Source of the DNA: Tieghemiomyces parasiticus | Lineage: Eukaryota > Kickxellomycota > Dimargaritomycetes > Dimargaritales > Dimargaritaceae | Assembly (NCBI GenBank): GCA_027575765.1 | Contig: JANBPT010000943.1 | Location: 1 to 18,446 of the forward strand | Reading direction: 5' to 3' | DNA: 18,446 nucleotides | In this document: positions 1-9,934 of the stretch, one piece after another | Layout: each line of letters opens with the position of its first letter | How positions within the stretch are numbered: position 1 is the stretch's first letter | Translations under genes and position numbers: made by a program | Notes under the pieces: generated by a model | What the model saw: the letters and a program-made list of their open reading frames with translations, nothing else | Told to the model about the DNA's origin: nothing | Databases searched by the model: none

Positions 1-3000
1 TGAGCTTGGCTTGGTGGTAGAACTGACCAGGGTCCTCCGAGAGTTGACAGGCGAGCCACACCTGGGCCTGGTAGGGTATCACCTTCATTGGACTGAATAG
101 CTCAGACTTGGGCTCGTTTGATGGGCCTTCTGGCGTACGAATAGACGATGACGAAGGGCTGGAACGTTTGATCACCAGTGTCAAGGCAGCCAAACCATCG
201 CAGGCCAGGACGTTCCGCGAGTCAAGGGTAACCCCGAAACGTTGGCTGATGCGGTGCTCGAGCTGGAGGAACAGGGTGGGTCTAGCCAGTACAGACACCC
301 AGATATCCTCATCACGGGGAAGCCCATCTCCGGTGCCCAGGAGCAGGTCGGTACAGGTCACGACGAGCCACCTACCCACTGTGTCTAAGGACGACCACGG
401 GCCCTTTGTGTCCGACACATGAAGGTATGCCTCACCTAGCCGAGCAACGTCACCCTCACTGGCGCTGGACAAGTGCGGGTAAGCCTCAAGCGAGATAAAA
501 GCGGCAGGCACAAGGACGGCAGGGAGGTTCACACCGGCCAGTAGAGGTCGGAATGACTCGCACGCAGTCTCGGGTGCTGAGATGCGAGTTGCGATGCGAT
601 CGCCGTGGATGCTGACGGAATAGGGTGAGGGCAGCCCTTGTTTGACCAGGTAGTGGTCAAGGACAGCAAGAGGCAGCTGGACACCGCACGCCGAAATCAG
701 TCGCCCAGAGCAGTTCTGGATCGGATTAGGAAGGGAATGGGAAACCTGGGTGACCGTGGTGTCCGCAGTCGCTTTCGCGAGCTTGACTAGCACGGAGCTG
801 ACCTGCTGTACCAGCTGAACAATGTCGGCCTCACTGCAAAACATGCGCCCGTAGAAGCACTTGACGCCGACAGCATGCAGTCCGTCGATGAAATCTAGGG
901 TGAGCGGGTACTCGGTAAACTCGTGCACCTGTACCAGCTCCAGGGTCATGTCCCCGGCCTGGAGTGAACCCTGGGGGAAGTTCTCGAAGCCACAGAGCAC
1001 ATGGAATAGAGGGGAGGCCAGGATGGGACTACACCAGGCCTGGACCTTGGCAAGACTGGTGTGCTCGAAGGGGATCATCCCGGTGGCGTCTGCCTGGAGC
1101 TGCTGGAGCCATTGGCCGATGGGTTGGTCCGTCAGGCGGAACCGCAACGGGACGGTGTTGAGGCAGGGACCGACAACGTTGGCAATATCTGCCACGTCTA
1201 GGTTACGACCTGATACCACAAAGCCAATGACGAGGTTGTCCCGGTCCAGGTAGTGGGCCAAGACAAGGGCGTAGGCGGCCTTGAGGAGGGTCGAGAGGGT
1301 CACGCCGAATTGCTGGGCGGCGTCGTGTAAGCGTGACTTATCGACGTTGAGGGTACAGTGGTACTCGGCAAAGCCATGCTCACCCGTGAGCTCCGTACTG
1401 AGCATGGGTGCTGGTGTGGGCTGAACACCCCGTAGATACTTAGCCCAGAACGCACGCGCCTCGTCCTGGTCCTGGTTGGCCACCTGTTCGACCACGGTGT
1501 TAAATGATGGTGAGGTCAGTTGGCCTGGCATGTCCGGAGAGGCGTACAGCTCGCCCAGGTCACGCAGCAGCAGCGGGATCGACCAGCCGTCGACCAGGGC
1601 GTGGTGCACGGCCAGGACCAGCAGGTACTCGCTGGAACGCTCGGTGGGAAACACGTCAACCCGGACCATGGGCCTAGTCATGTCGAAGCCCAAGGCACGG
1701 TTCTCGTTGAAAAAGTCGGTCAGGGAAGGAAGGGGTGCCTCGGCTAGACTCCAGGCCAGCGGTGCGCGTTGTAGAACAACCTGGGCAAGTCCGTTGCCAT
1801 GTGGTGCGACGGTCGGAATGAAGACGGTGCGCAGGACGCTGTGGCGCTGTGTTAAGTTCGCCAATGCTTGCTGGAGCTGACTGAGGACTACTTCGCCGGA
1901 CAGGGTTATGGCGGCCTGGACCAAGTAGGCCGAGGGGTCTTGCAGCGTAGCAACGAGCAGACCGCCCTGCATGGGGGTACAGGGCAGGATATCCGCTACG
2001 TCGGAAGCAGCCATGCCGCGTTCCTCCAGGTCGGCCAGAAGGGTGTCGAATTCCTGGGCGGTGGGCTGGAGTAGCGGCGCATCGAATCGAGTGAGAAGCG
2101 GCTGGACGGAAGCCGTTGGGGTGGCGGCCAGGTGCTCGAGGTCTTGGCGCCACAGGCTGATCAGTTGCTCAGCCCATCGGGTCCCATACACCCGCGGATT
2201 GTACTCCATGACCAGGCGCAGGCGGTCCTGGTTGACGAGGGGCATGGGGTTGATGTCGAAGATGACGTGTTCGTCGGGGGAAAAGTCGTGCAGGCCGAAG
2301 CGGTCATCCCACTCGATACTAACCGCACCACTGCCCTTGCTACTCGTGTCCGCATTGCCGAACCGACCAAAGTAGTTGAACTGGACGTCGAGGCGCTCGG
2401 GGGTTTTGGCCAGGAGCTTGGCCCGCTCAGTTGGGTCCGCCCCCGGCATGTGGCGGAGTAGACTGTAGGGGAAACCACGCACTGGGATCTGCTGCATCGC
2501 CTCCTTGGTGTGATGTAGGGTATCTAGGATCGAACTGCCCAGGGGTACGTCCAGGACCAAGGGGTACAGGGCGGTGAACCAGCCTACAGTGCGACTCACA
2601 TCCATGGCGTCCGACCAGGGCTCCCGGCCGTGGCCCTCCATCACAAAGGAGACCTGGGTGGTACCCAACGCCTGGCAGTAGGCCCGGGCAAAGGTGGCCA
2701 AGAGCAAGTCGCGCGGGGTGACACGCCATTGTGGCGCCAGATGCAGCAGGAGCAGGGTGGTGAACTCCCGGTCGAATTCGTGGGATATGGATAGGCGGGC
2801 CGCGGTGGGCACTGGGTCAGGGACCTCTGGGGGAGGCAGGAGTTGGCGGTTATCCACCGTCATGCTCTGCCCGGGCCAGGCATCGGCAGTGAGGGCCCGG
2901 GCGTAGTCGTCCAACTGGCTGCACCAGGTCTGGAAGGATAGGGTCTTGGGCGGCAGCTGACCCCCGGTGAGCAGGGTCTGCAGGTCCTCGATCAGGACGC

Positions 3001-5956
3001 GCCAGGAGACCAGGTCAACCAGGGCGTGGTGGATGGTCCAGAACAGACGGGCTGGCTCGGACTCCGCACCAGTGTGGATCAGGCAGGCTGCCATGACAGG
3101 GCCGTTCGTGAGGTTTAGGCTAGACTGGACCTTCAAAATGAAGTCGGCATAGTCCCCCCCGTTTACAGTGGCCTCGGTCACAAGGATGTGGCTGGGCATG
3201 GCCTCAGTAGTTGGGATGCACTGCTCCCACGCACCCTCGTCATTTAGATGGAACCGAGCACGCAGGATGTCATGGTGGTTGGCCAGTTGGACTAGAGCGT
3301 GGCTAATCTGTCCGAGGGTAACCGACGGATCCACACGCAGGGTGAAGGACTGGTTGAAGTGGTGGGGGTTGTGGAACGGCAGGCCATAGAACCAGCGCTG
3401 AATCGGGGTCAGGTCGACAGAGCCCTGGACCTGGTGCTGATTTTCCCCGGAGGCGACCGTGGCCAGCGGGGTCAGTCGGGCGGCCAAGGCGCGGAGCTGG
3501 CGACATTCGTAGATGAGCGGCACGGTGGCCTTGAACCCGAACTGCCCGCATTTGGATACGAGCAGGATGGCCGAGATGGAGTCGCCACCGATACGAAAGA
3601 AGTCGTCGGTTGCCCCAATGTGGTCACCGGGGAGCTGCAGGATCTGGGCCCAGGCCTCACGTAGGCGGAGCTCCAAAGCAGTAAAGCCCTGGGGAACAGT
3701 GTGAGTAGGATTAGTCTGTGGCGCCGGGACTTCAGGGAGGGCCTTTCGGTCGACTTTGCCGTTGGCAGTTAGCGGGAGACTAGCCACGGAAATAACGTGG
3801 TCCGGGATCATGAACTTGGCCAGGCGACTACCGAGGTGATCAAGCAAGGCCACGGTGTCCACCGGCTGGGGCTCCACAAACAGGGCTAGACAATTGTTTT
3901 GCACGGAAGCCACAGCGAGCTGAACAGCTGGAAAACTGCTTGCGACGGCCTCGATCTCCTCGAGCTCGATACGGAACCCACGGAGTTTGACCTGGTGGTC
4001 CATACGACCCAAAATATCGACCTGGCCATTAGTTAACCAACGGGCTCGGTCACCGGTCTGGTACACTCGGCCGGGGCCGAAGGGGTTGGCGATGAACCTC
4101 TGGGCGGTGAGGTCCGGTCGATTGCAGTAACCGCGGGCCACACCCGAACCGCCGATGAGGAGCTGGCCGGAGGCACCCACAGGGACCATGTGCAGATCGT
4201 CGTCGACAATGTAGGCCAGGACATTGCGCAGGGGCCGACCTACGGTTATTATGTCGTCCACGTGAAGGGCTGTGGCGAAGCTGACCACAGTGGTCTCGGT
4301 GGGACCGTAACCATTAACGAGGCTACAATGTGGGCTCCACGTGTTGACCAACCGTTGACTACAGGGTTCCCCACCGCAGAAGATGCCGCGAAGCAGTGGG
4401 AACTGCTCAGGGTGCAGCCTCGCCAGAAATGACGGCGTGACATTGGCAGTGCGGACACTCGCAAGGTCGCTGAGCAGGTCTGGGCCAGGGAGGACCAGAG
4501 TTCCACCACTGGATAGGGTTTTCATGGTGGGCCACAGCATAGCATCAAATCCAACGGACATGACCAAGAGATCACGCTGGCCCGACCCGTAGTAGCGGTC
4601 GAATGTGGGATCCACAGTAAACGATACCAAACTGCCGTGCTCGACCATGACACCCTTGGGCTGTCCAGTAGTGCCCGATGTGTACACGATATAGGCCAGG
4701 TCCTTGGGTTCATTGTGGTGAGCAATGAACGGGCAAGCGTTGTCTTCGGTGCCTGGTAGAGCCTCAGCCACGTTGTTAACCAGCAGTTTGGGGCAAGTGA
4801 TGTTACCCAGACGACCCTGGGTCACAGAGCTTGCCAGGACCAGGGTAGCTTTGCTGTCCTCGATAATATAGCGGATACGCTCTTCGGGATGCTCGAGATC
4901 AATGGGCACGTAGGCGGCGCCGGACTTCAGCACAGCAAACAGGGCTATAATAAACTCTATTGACTTGGGCAGGAGGAGGGCGATACGAACCTCTGGTTGG
5001 GCTCCATGGTCGCGGGTAAGCATCTGGGCCAGGGCCGAGGTCATCCAGTCAAACTCGGCGTAGGTGACGGTGCGGCCTTCCTGGTCCAGAGCGATACCGT
5101 CAGGGGTCTTATTCGCCCATTCACCGACCAGGAGGTGGACAGGAGTATTCAGTGCATCAGTGTGACTGATGGTGCCGGCGAACTGCAGGAGGCGCTGGCG
5201 CTCGAGCCCATCCACCCAGGCCACATCGGCGATGGTTAAGTGTGCGAGCTGTTTGGGGTGCACCATCGCCTCGGCCATGGTACGGACGACGATACTGAAT
5301 TGGCGTCCGAGTTCCTGCACCGCTGCCTCGGCCACCTGGGTGCGGTTAAAGGCCAGACGGACCTCTAGACTATCTGTGACCATCTGCCAGGAGAGGACGA
5401 GGGTGGCCCGAGTCATCATCGCCAGAATAGTAAGGGAGGCCTGTTCGACGCTGACACTAGACTTGTGATTGGGGTCGAGACCCGATGGGTTGCGCTCCTG
5501 AGACTGAATAGACGAAAGGTTGGCGTAGCTAACTAGGACGGTATTGAGTTGGCCCTGGTCCCTAGCCTGCACCGGCCACTCCTGATGATACCAAGGACGA
5601 TCTGAAGAGGAGGTCGGATGTCCGAGGGCCGAGGCAAGCTTGACACCGGGGTCAAGGTGCAGACCACACACGGCAAGACTACTGGCCGCTAGTGTAGGGT
5701 CCAGCGGCGGCGACGGGGCCTGGACATGGCCGAAAGCAACCTGTTCAGCACCGATGTAGCGGGACAGGAGGATGCCCCAGGCCACCTTGCAGAGCCTGTC
5801 GGGGCGGAGGTTGGTTGGTAAGGGAGTTCCCGCCGACACCTGGCCATAACCAGGCTCAGGGTGAAGGGGCTTGATCAGGGGAATTAAAGTAGTCGGAGGA
5901 GGACCGTCCACATTGTCCGCAGGGGCGGGACTGTTAGGATCAAGAACAGCCAGCAT
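1..5956 (-). CDS. Nonribosomal peptide synthetase, 5' part (C-lobe remnant, A, T, E, C, degenerate A-T, C start)
   Basis: This protein would assemble a peptide on carrier-bound thioesters. The frame is open from ATG 5956 to the left edge (1985 codons, no stop, no intron needed). The ATG is the first after an in-frame TAA about 90 bases upstream. Domains by residue: about 50-260, C-terminal half of a condensation domain without an HHxxxD motif; 270-740, adenylation domain with YTSGTTGQPKG (about 425), FDAMLW (470-475), GYGPTE (about 554), TGDRAR (636) and NGK lysine 734; carrier domain with GGDS serine 793; epimerization domain starting LTPIQRWF, with HHALVD (976-981) and VGWFTALYP; condensation domain with HHALVDGWS (1451); a segment like only the C-terminal part of an A domain (about 1750-1835); a carrier-like segment (about 1884-1920) with proline 1893 where serine is expected; start of another C domain (from about 1958). 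The first module should load and epimerize one amino acid. Product unknown; family call secure. Confidence 0.96.
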   Translation of the reverse strand, partial: MLAVLDPNSPAPADNVDGPPPTTLIPLIKPLHPEPGYGQVSAGTPLPTNLRPDRLCKVAWGILLSRYIGAEQVAFGHVQAPSPPLDPTLAASSLAVCGLHLDPGVKLASALGHPTSSSDRPWYHQEWPVQARDQGQLNTVLVSYANLSSIQSQERNPSGLDPNHKSSVSVEQASLTILAMMTRATLVLSWQMVTDSLEVRLAFNRTQVAEAAVQELGRQFSIVVRTMAEAMVHPKQLAHLTIADVAWVDGLERQRLLQFAGTISHTDALNTPVHLLVGEWANKTPDGIALDQEGRTVTYAEFDWMTSALAQMLTRDHGAQPEVRIALLLPKSIEFIIALFAVLKSGAAYVPIDLEHPEERIRYIIEDSKATLVLASSVTQGRLGNITCPKLLVNNVAEALPGTEDNACPFIAHHNEPKDLAYIVYTSGTTGQPKGVMVEHGSLVSFTVDPTFDRYYGSGQRDLLVMSVGFDAMLWPTMKTLSSGGTLVLPGPDLLSDLASVRTANVTPSFLARLHPEQFPLLRGIFCGGEPCSQRLVNTWSPHCSLVNGYGPTETTVVSFATALHVDDIITVGRPLRNVLAYIVDDDLHMVPVGASGQLLIGGSGVARGYCNRPDLTAQRFIANPFGPGRVYQTGDRARWLTNGQVDILGRMDHQVKLRGFRIELEEIEAVASSFPAVQLAVASVQNNCLALFVEPQPVDTVALLDHLGSRLAKFMIPDHVISVASLPLTANGKVDRKALPEVPAPQTNPTHTVPQGFTALELRLREAWAQILQLPGDHIGATDDFFRIGGDSISAILLVSKCGQFGFKATVPLIYECRQLRALAARLTPLATVASGENQHQVQGSVDLTPIQRWFYGLPFHNPHHFNQSFTLRVDPSVTLGQISHALVQLANHHDILRARFHLNDEGAWEQCIPTTEAMPSHILVTEATVNGGDYADFILKVQSSLNLTNGPVMAACLIHTGAESEPARLFWTIHHALVDLVSWRVLIEDLQTLLTGGQLPPKTLSFQTWCSQLDDYARALTADAWPGQSMTVDNRQLLPPPEVPDPVPTAARLSISHEFDREFTTLLLLHLAPQWRVTPRDLLLATFARAYCQALGTTQVSFVMEGHGREPWSDAMDVSRTVGWFTALYPLVLDVPLGSSILDTLHHTKEAMQQIPVRGFPYSLLRHMPGADPTERAKLLAKTPERLDVQFNYFGRFGNADTSSKGSGAVSIEWDDRFGLHDFSPDEHVIFDINPMPLVNQDRLRLVMEYNPRVYGTRWAEQLISLWRQDLEHLAATPTASVQPLLTRFDAPLLQPTAQEFDTLLADLEERGMAASDVADILPCTPMQGGLLVATLQDPSAYLVQAAITLSGEVVLSQLQQALANLTQRHSVLRTVFIPTVAPHGNGLAQVVLQRAPLAWSLAEAPLPSLTDFFNENRALGFDMTRPMVRVDVFPTERSSEYLLVLAVHHALVDGWSIPLLLRDLGELYASPDMPGQLTSPSFNTVVEQVANQDQDEARAFWAKYLRGVQPTPAPMLSTELTGEHGFAEYHCTLNVDKSRLHDAAQQFGVTLSTLLKAAYALVLAHYLDRDNLVIGFVVSGRNLDVADIANVVGPCLNTVPLRFRLTDQPIGQWLQQLQADATGMIPFEHTSLAKVQAWCSPILASPLFHVLCGFENFPQGSLQAGDMTLELVQVHEFTEYPLTLDFIDGLHAVGVKCFYGRMFCSEADIVQLVQQVSSVLVKLAKATADTTVTQVSHSLPNPIQNCSGRLISACGVQLPLAVLDHYLVKQGLPSPYSVSIHGDRIATRISAPETACESFRPLLAGVNLPAVLVPAAFISLEAYPHLSSASEGDVARLGEAYLHVSDTKGPWSSLDTVGRWLVVTCTDLLLGTGDGLPRDEDIWVSVLARPTLFLQLEHRISQRFGVTLDSRNVLACDGLAALTLVIKRSSPSSSSIRTPEGPSNEPKSELFSPMKVIPYQAQVWLACQLSEDPGQFYHQAKL

Positions 5957-6073
5957 GGTTACAAGGCGTAGGGAACGGGCAGTTCGGTGAAGGGTGAGGC
6001 GTATGTTGACCGTGGTTGAAAAAGAACTGGCGATGTACAATTAAGCTCCGAGTGCAGAAGTCGGTTTAGAGAG

Positions 6074-6081
6074 TTTTTATA
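6074..6081 (-). promoter_or_regulatory. TATA box of the NRPS gene
   Basis: The minus strand reads TATAAAAA here, 118-125 bases upstream of the NRPS start codon. This is a normal distance for a fungal core promoter with a leader of roughly 80-90 nt. No other TATA-like site lies closer to the start. The role is inferred from position and sequence only. Confidence 0.5.
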
Positions 6082-6099
6082 CCCCAGTCGTACTGAGTA

Positions 6100-8761
6100 G
6101 AGGTGTGGGGCAGGCATTTCCTAGGGTAAGCGATATCCCTGGCTTTTAACACGGCTAACCTGGAGGGCAAGGGCTAGACTACTGCCCGTCACTCTGATGC
6201 GGCGATACCTTTGGCCTATTTTGTGTTCTCTATAGCGTGACTGGAGATTAGATGTACTGTGCTCCTGGATACAGGTATTGACTGACAATGCAGCTACCTG
6301 TGCTTCGTATCCGTCACCCACCTGGTATGCTTCTCACAACTTCCCAGTAGGATGCATTTTATATATACCGTGCGACAATCAACTAAAGTGGATTAGGTAC
6401 GTACTGGCATACCAGTGAGTTGCTCCGTCGAACTGAGTGCGATGGAGGGGTTTGGTAGCTCTTCCCCCGGAGGGCGGACTTCCCGCCGCCACCCTTGGTC
6501 CCCAACCGCAATGCTCCGCAGGTCGTCCGGATCGCAGGGACAGTCGTCTAATTCTCTCCAAGCAAAAGGGAAAGTAGAAAGGCCAGGAACGAACCCGGAC
6601 CACTCTTTCACTCTTCAGTCGTCACATGTTTCCCTTTTGTTCATCTGCCTTCACGGATTCCCATGCACACCCTCCCACCTGTTTGATTTTGATGCCAATT
6701 CACCCTCCTTGTTGGCCGTGTCGACCCTCCCTAGTTGGGAACAAATTATTAAACTCAACTCAATAGAGTAAAGCGGAGGTGAAAAAGGAAAGTTGGTGCC
6801 CATCAATGGGAAGTGCGATCGTGAGGTATGGAGTGGTGCCCATACATCATTTCTAGAATTCCTTGCCTAGTCTTGCCCATGCATATACATCCATGGTTTC
6901 CATCCTTGCCCCTGCGTGCTGACCTCAGCTCGGCCGCTAACCATGCCTACCCATTCAACCAATACAATCAGGTATTCCAAGGAAGGCCGTATGGATCAGA
7001 GGGCTTCAAGTCGTTGTTTCATGTGTGTCCCCTGAATTCAACGGATGGTGTAATGGAGGATACTACCCGAGGGCGGAGGAAGAGGAGATACTGTATGTAA
7101 TGCTGTGTGATAGCTGCGTCTCTCCTTATCGTGATATGGCCATATTACATCCAGCTGTGGAAAAAAAAATCCAATGAGGAGAAAATGTGGTTCGAGTGGT
7201 AGTGGGGGTAGTGCCCTCCCGCGGGTGGGACGGGTGGTAAGAGTGTAGAAGGAAGAGAACGGGGGAGGGGTTACTCTTTAGGTGCGGAAGAGGGACTGCT
7301 GGTTAAAGCATCTAATCCTGATGCGATGGAGTGCAAAGGTAAGGACGTCATGGTGATGGTGGGAGGGTTTGGAATCTGGGGCTATTGGGGAAGCCAGACC
7401 GGTGGCTGTCTCTGGGGATGTAATACTGGCCTAGAAATAATACTTAAAAAATTGGGGCTTTGACAGTGTAAAAGACTACATCGTAAGTTTTAAAAGGTAT
7501 ATGTGAAATTGAATGACAGTGTGCAAAGTGTCACTTAATTGATTAAAAACGGGCGGCGTTTTTATACAAGGTTGTTGGCACAAGAACAAGACAATAATAG
7601 ACTATGACATGATATCATAGAATGTACAATTCAGTTAAACATTAGATCAAGGGATTTTAACTATAGCATAGCCCAGAACCAGAGTTTGTAAAGTCTAGCA
7701 GACAATTGATATGCTGCAAGCACCATGTATTGGTGGAGAAATAGAGGGAGAAGGCACTAAGGGAGGCATCCTTGTCATTGTTGTGCCTTGTTCCAGTACA
7801 GGTTCAATAGCAGAAAAGAGAGGGTAATAAATGTTAGAGGTTTTAGCAGAAAAGAGGTTCCAATTTATTGCCAAGTACAGAAGGAACAATATATATACTA
7901 TAGAATAGACTATTGTCAAATAGTCAAGTCTCCTGTCAATCTAGTCATCATTGTGGTTCTGTGTTGGGAGGAGCTTTACTAAAGACTAGCCTTCCTAGGG
8001 GAGAGGGCCAACAAGGCCAAACAGGTGCAAGAAAAAGGAAAACTAGATGATGGTTGGTAGAAGGGGGTACGGGACACTCTGAAGACAAAATGAAAGTACA
8101 ATAAAGAAAACCAATGAATACAAGAGAGGGAGGCCAGAGTCTGCTGCCCAGCCTCTCTTCCTAAGTCCTCATAGGGGCATTGCAGTCTATTAAGGCCTGG
8201 TGAACCTTGTGACTGGTGAGTCATAATGGTTGGAAATAAGGGGGTGACCTTTGGAAGGGTTGATCCATTAGGGCCACCCCCTAGGTCCCACTGGTGCAGT
8301 TCCATCATTGGCAGTAGCTTAAGTGGTAAAGCTAAAGGATTGCCCTTCTGGCAACCACATCTGTTGATCACTGCAGCCAACAAAATATCTAAACCAAATG
8401 AGCCAGACTCACAAGGGAACAGCCAAAGAGTGTGATGCCTACTTTGAACTGTGACCTACACCATTTGATGGCCCCTTTGTTACTGACAAATGCAGTGTGC
8501 ATTGTTTGGATGTGTGGGCCTTAGTTTCTGAGTTATGCTTGTTTATGTGTTTTCAGGGCCTAAATAGCAATTGGCCTTCATAATTGTAAGAAATTGCAAA
8601 CTATTTGTAAAGTGGACAGATATCAGATAGCTGGTCCCGCTTTCAACAATACCCCCAGGACAGAGTGGAGAGTTCAGGGATATGCAGTTGGAGCAGTGCT
8701 ATCCAAATCTGGAACAAAAAGTACAAAAGGTTAACTATTGGTTGAAAAAAAAAATCTATAA
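6100..8761. other. AT-rich spacer without a recognisable gene
   Basis: I see no convincing gene here. Short open frames exist (for example 6415-6771 plus and 7979-8383 minus), but they show no recognisable domain and low-complexity composition. A TATA-like run lies at 6360-6367 (plus) and another on the minus strand at 7559-7566 (TATAAAAA), which may belong to a degraded LTR. A 13-bp direct repeat TAGCAGAAAAGAG occurs at 7808-7820 and 7844-7856. The sequence AAAATGTGGTTCG at 7184-7196 resembles an LTR end after an AAAA target, but I could not find a matching other end. Confidence 0.5.
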
Positions 8762-9073
8762 TGTGTACCAGTAAGCAAGCTTAAGGGAATATTGGTACTA
8801 GACTTTACTAACAAAATAGTGCCAACAGATGGCACTATGGGACAGGAATTGGGAATAAGCTGCCAGGCCCCGTGTTGCATACTTGGGCCCAGCTTATATA
8901 CTATAACTGTAATAAAGGATTAACGCTAATTGGTGGAGGGCCTGGCTGGCCCCCCGTCTCTTCCGGGCCTCTCCCAGAGGTTGCCCGGTCTCTTTTCTTT
9001 TGTTATTTTCAATGGTTGTATAGGCGCGGCCTATTCCAGCTCCTCAAAGGGATAAGCCGTGCTCGGCTTCACA
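8762..9073 (+). mobile_element. Solo LTR, left member of the stack at tRNA-Tyr (left boundary tentative)
   Basis: The right end, CGGCTTCACA at 9064-9073, is followed by AAAA and then the TG of the next LTR, so the right boundary is firm. Inside are a TATA-like TATATA (8895-8900) and AATAAAGG (8911-8918), the usual LTR order of promoter then polyadenylation signal, suggesting plus orientation. The left end is chosen at TGTGTACC (8762), which gives a TGTG/CACA pair, but the 4 bases before it are ATAA rather than AAAA. The true left end could lie elsewhere. No internal retrotransposon genes remain. Confidence 0.5.
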
Positions 9074-9077
9074 AAAA

Positions 9078-9401
9078 TGTTGTATGCAGCACCTAAAACC
9101 TTTTATCAACTTCTTTATCAAGTTTCCGTTTTTACGTTTGTTTATCAGGTTTGGACAACTCTTTGACTCTGATCCTATGTCAGACTTGTCACTTTGTCAA
9201 AGGAACCATTACTATCTGTGATTCATTCTTGTTTGCTGATTAAGCTTTGCTTCCTGCCAATTATAAAAGGTGTGAACCGCGCCCTACAATAAAAGGAAAA
9301 ATACACTCTTTTCACATTTTGATCTAAATTCGACTATTAAGTTTTTCCCTCTCTATCTGGTTTACAATACAAAAGAGGCTGAACTGCCATTGTTCACAAC
9401 A
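9078..9401 (+). mobile_element. Solo LTR, 324 bp, TGTTGT/ACAACA termini
   Basis: The element begins TGTTGTATGC and ends TTCACAACA, with 6-bp inverted termini TGTTGT and ACAACA. It is flanked on both sides by AAAA (9074-9077 and 9402-9405), the target-site duplication. A TATA box, TATAAAAG, lies at 9262-9269 and AATAAAA follows about 20 bases later, so the LTR reads on the plus strand with its 3' end toward tRNA-Tyr. No gag or pol sequence is present, so it is a solo LTR left by recombination. Superfamily cannot be told from the LTR alone. Confidence 0.8.
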
Positions 9402-9405
9402 AAAA

Positions 9406-9830
9406 TGTGAAGCGTAGTTTGGCAATAGTAAATTTAATAAAGAATAGTACCCTGAGGCAGGGTTGGTAAAACACTCCCCAAGCTTAGAGGTGCTGGAGCT
9501 CAGGCTATAAATAATAATTCTGAATCCTCAATAAAGTTGTATCCTGGCTGGCCACTCCCAGGTTTGCCATTTCGCCTATTGGCCCTTCCAGGTATGAAAC
9601 ATAATAAATTGAAAAGTTGTAGAACAATAGGTTGTCTAGGTCATGGGACATTTAGACCATCAGCTGGTGGGAAATCTGCCGGTGGTGCATAATTGAATTG
9701 TTTCCATTCCCAAGGCCTCAGTCTTTTACCCTGGTCCTTGTAGTCAACTCCATTTGGTATCATTGACCTTATGTAATAGAGTCGACCCTCAGGAATCTTC
9801 AGGAGCCCAAATACCTATCTGGGCACCACG
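9406..9830. mobile_element. Solo LTR, 425 bp, directly upstream of tRNA-Tyr
   Basis: The left end is TGTGAAGCG and the right end GGGCACCACG, the last base probably changed from A. AAAA occurs on both sides (9402-9405 and 9831-9834). Its right 60 bp, read on the minus strand, match the LTR fragment at 18344 onward, including the identical 16-mer CTCCTGAAGATTCCTG (9790-9805 here, 18368-18383 there). The orientation is uncertain: CTATAAATA and AATAAAG near 9504-9532 favour plus, while the termini resemble the start of the other LTR family on minus. The right end is 9 nt from the mature tRNA-Tyr 5' end. Confidence 0.7.
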
Positions 9831-9839
9831 AAAAATGTA

Positions 9840-9924
9840 CCGAGAATAGCTCAGCTGGTAGAGCGGGAGACTGTAGTTTCAGTACGATATCTCTAGGTCC
9901 CTGGTTCAATTCCGGGTTCTCGGA
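9840..9924 (+). tRNA. tRNA-Tyr (anticodon GUA) with a 12-nt intron
   Basis: The acceptor stem CCGAGAA pairs perfectly with TTCTCGG, followed by discriminator A. The D arm is GCTCAGCTGGTAGAGC and the T arm is CCTGGTTCAATTCCGGG (B box). The anticodon stem GGAGA/TCTCT closes a loop CUGUAGA with anticodon GUA. The intron starts one base 3' of the anticodon (TTTCAGTACGAT), the standard place for eukaryotic nuclear tRNA introns, and contains GUAC that can pair with the anticodon. A run of seven T follows at 9928-9934. Confidence 0.95.
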
Positions 9925-9927
9925 TCC

Positions 9928-9934
9928 TTTTTTT
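9928..9934 (+). terminator. RNA polymerase III terminator of tRNA-Tyr
   Basis: Seven consecutive T residues on the coding strand begin 3 bases after the discriminator base, the usual Pol III stop signal. Confidence 0.85.

Noticed and set aside
108..5468. Many plus-strand open frames of 60-134 codons
   Set aside because: They are antisense or out-of-frame shadows of the GC-rich NRPS gene and show no domain.
6415..6771. Plus-strand frame of 118 codons
   Set aside because: Serine- and proline-rich with no recognisable family, and overlapped by frames of similar size on the other strand.
7979..8383. Minus-strand frame of 134 codons
   Set aside because: No domain recognised and no sign of codon preference; likely chance in repeat-derived sequence.
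7184..9073. A single large LTR element from AAAATGTGGTTCG to CTTCACA
   Set aside because: The ends could pair with AAAA on both sides, but 1.9 kb is too long for a solo LTR and no internal genes are readable; a shorter LTR from about 8762 fits better.
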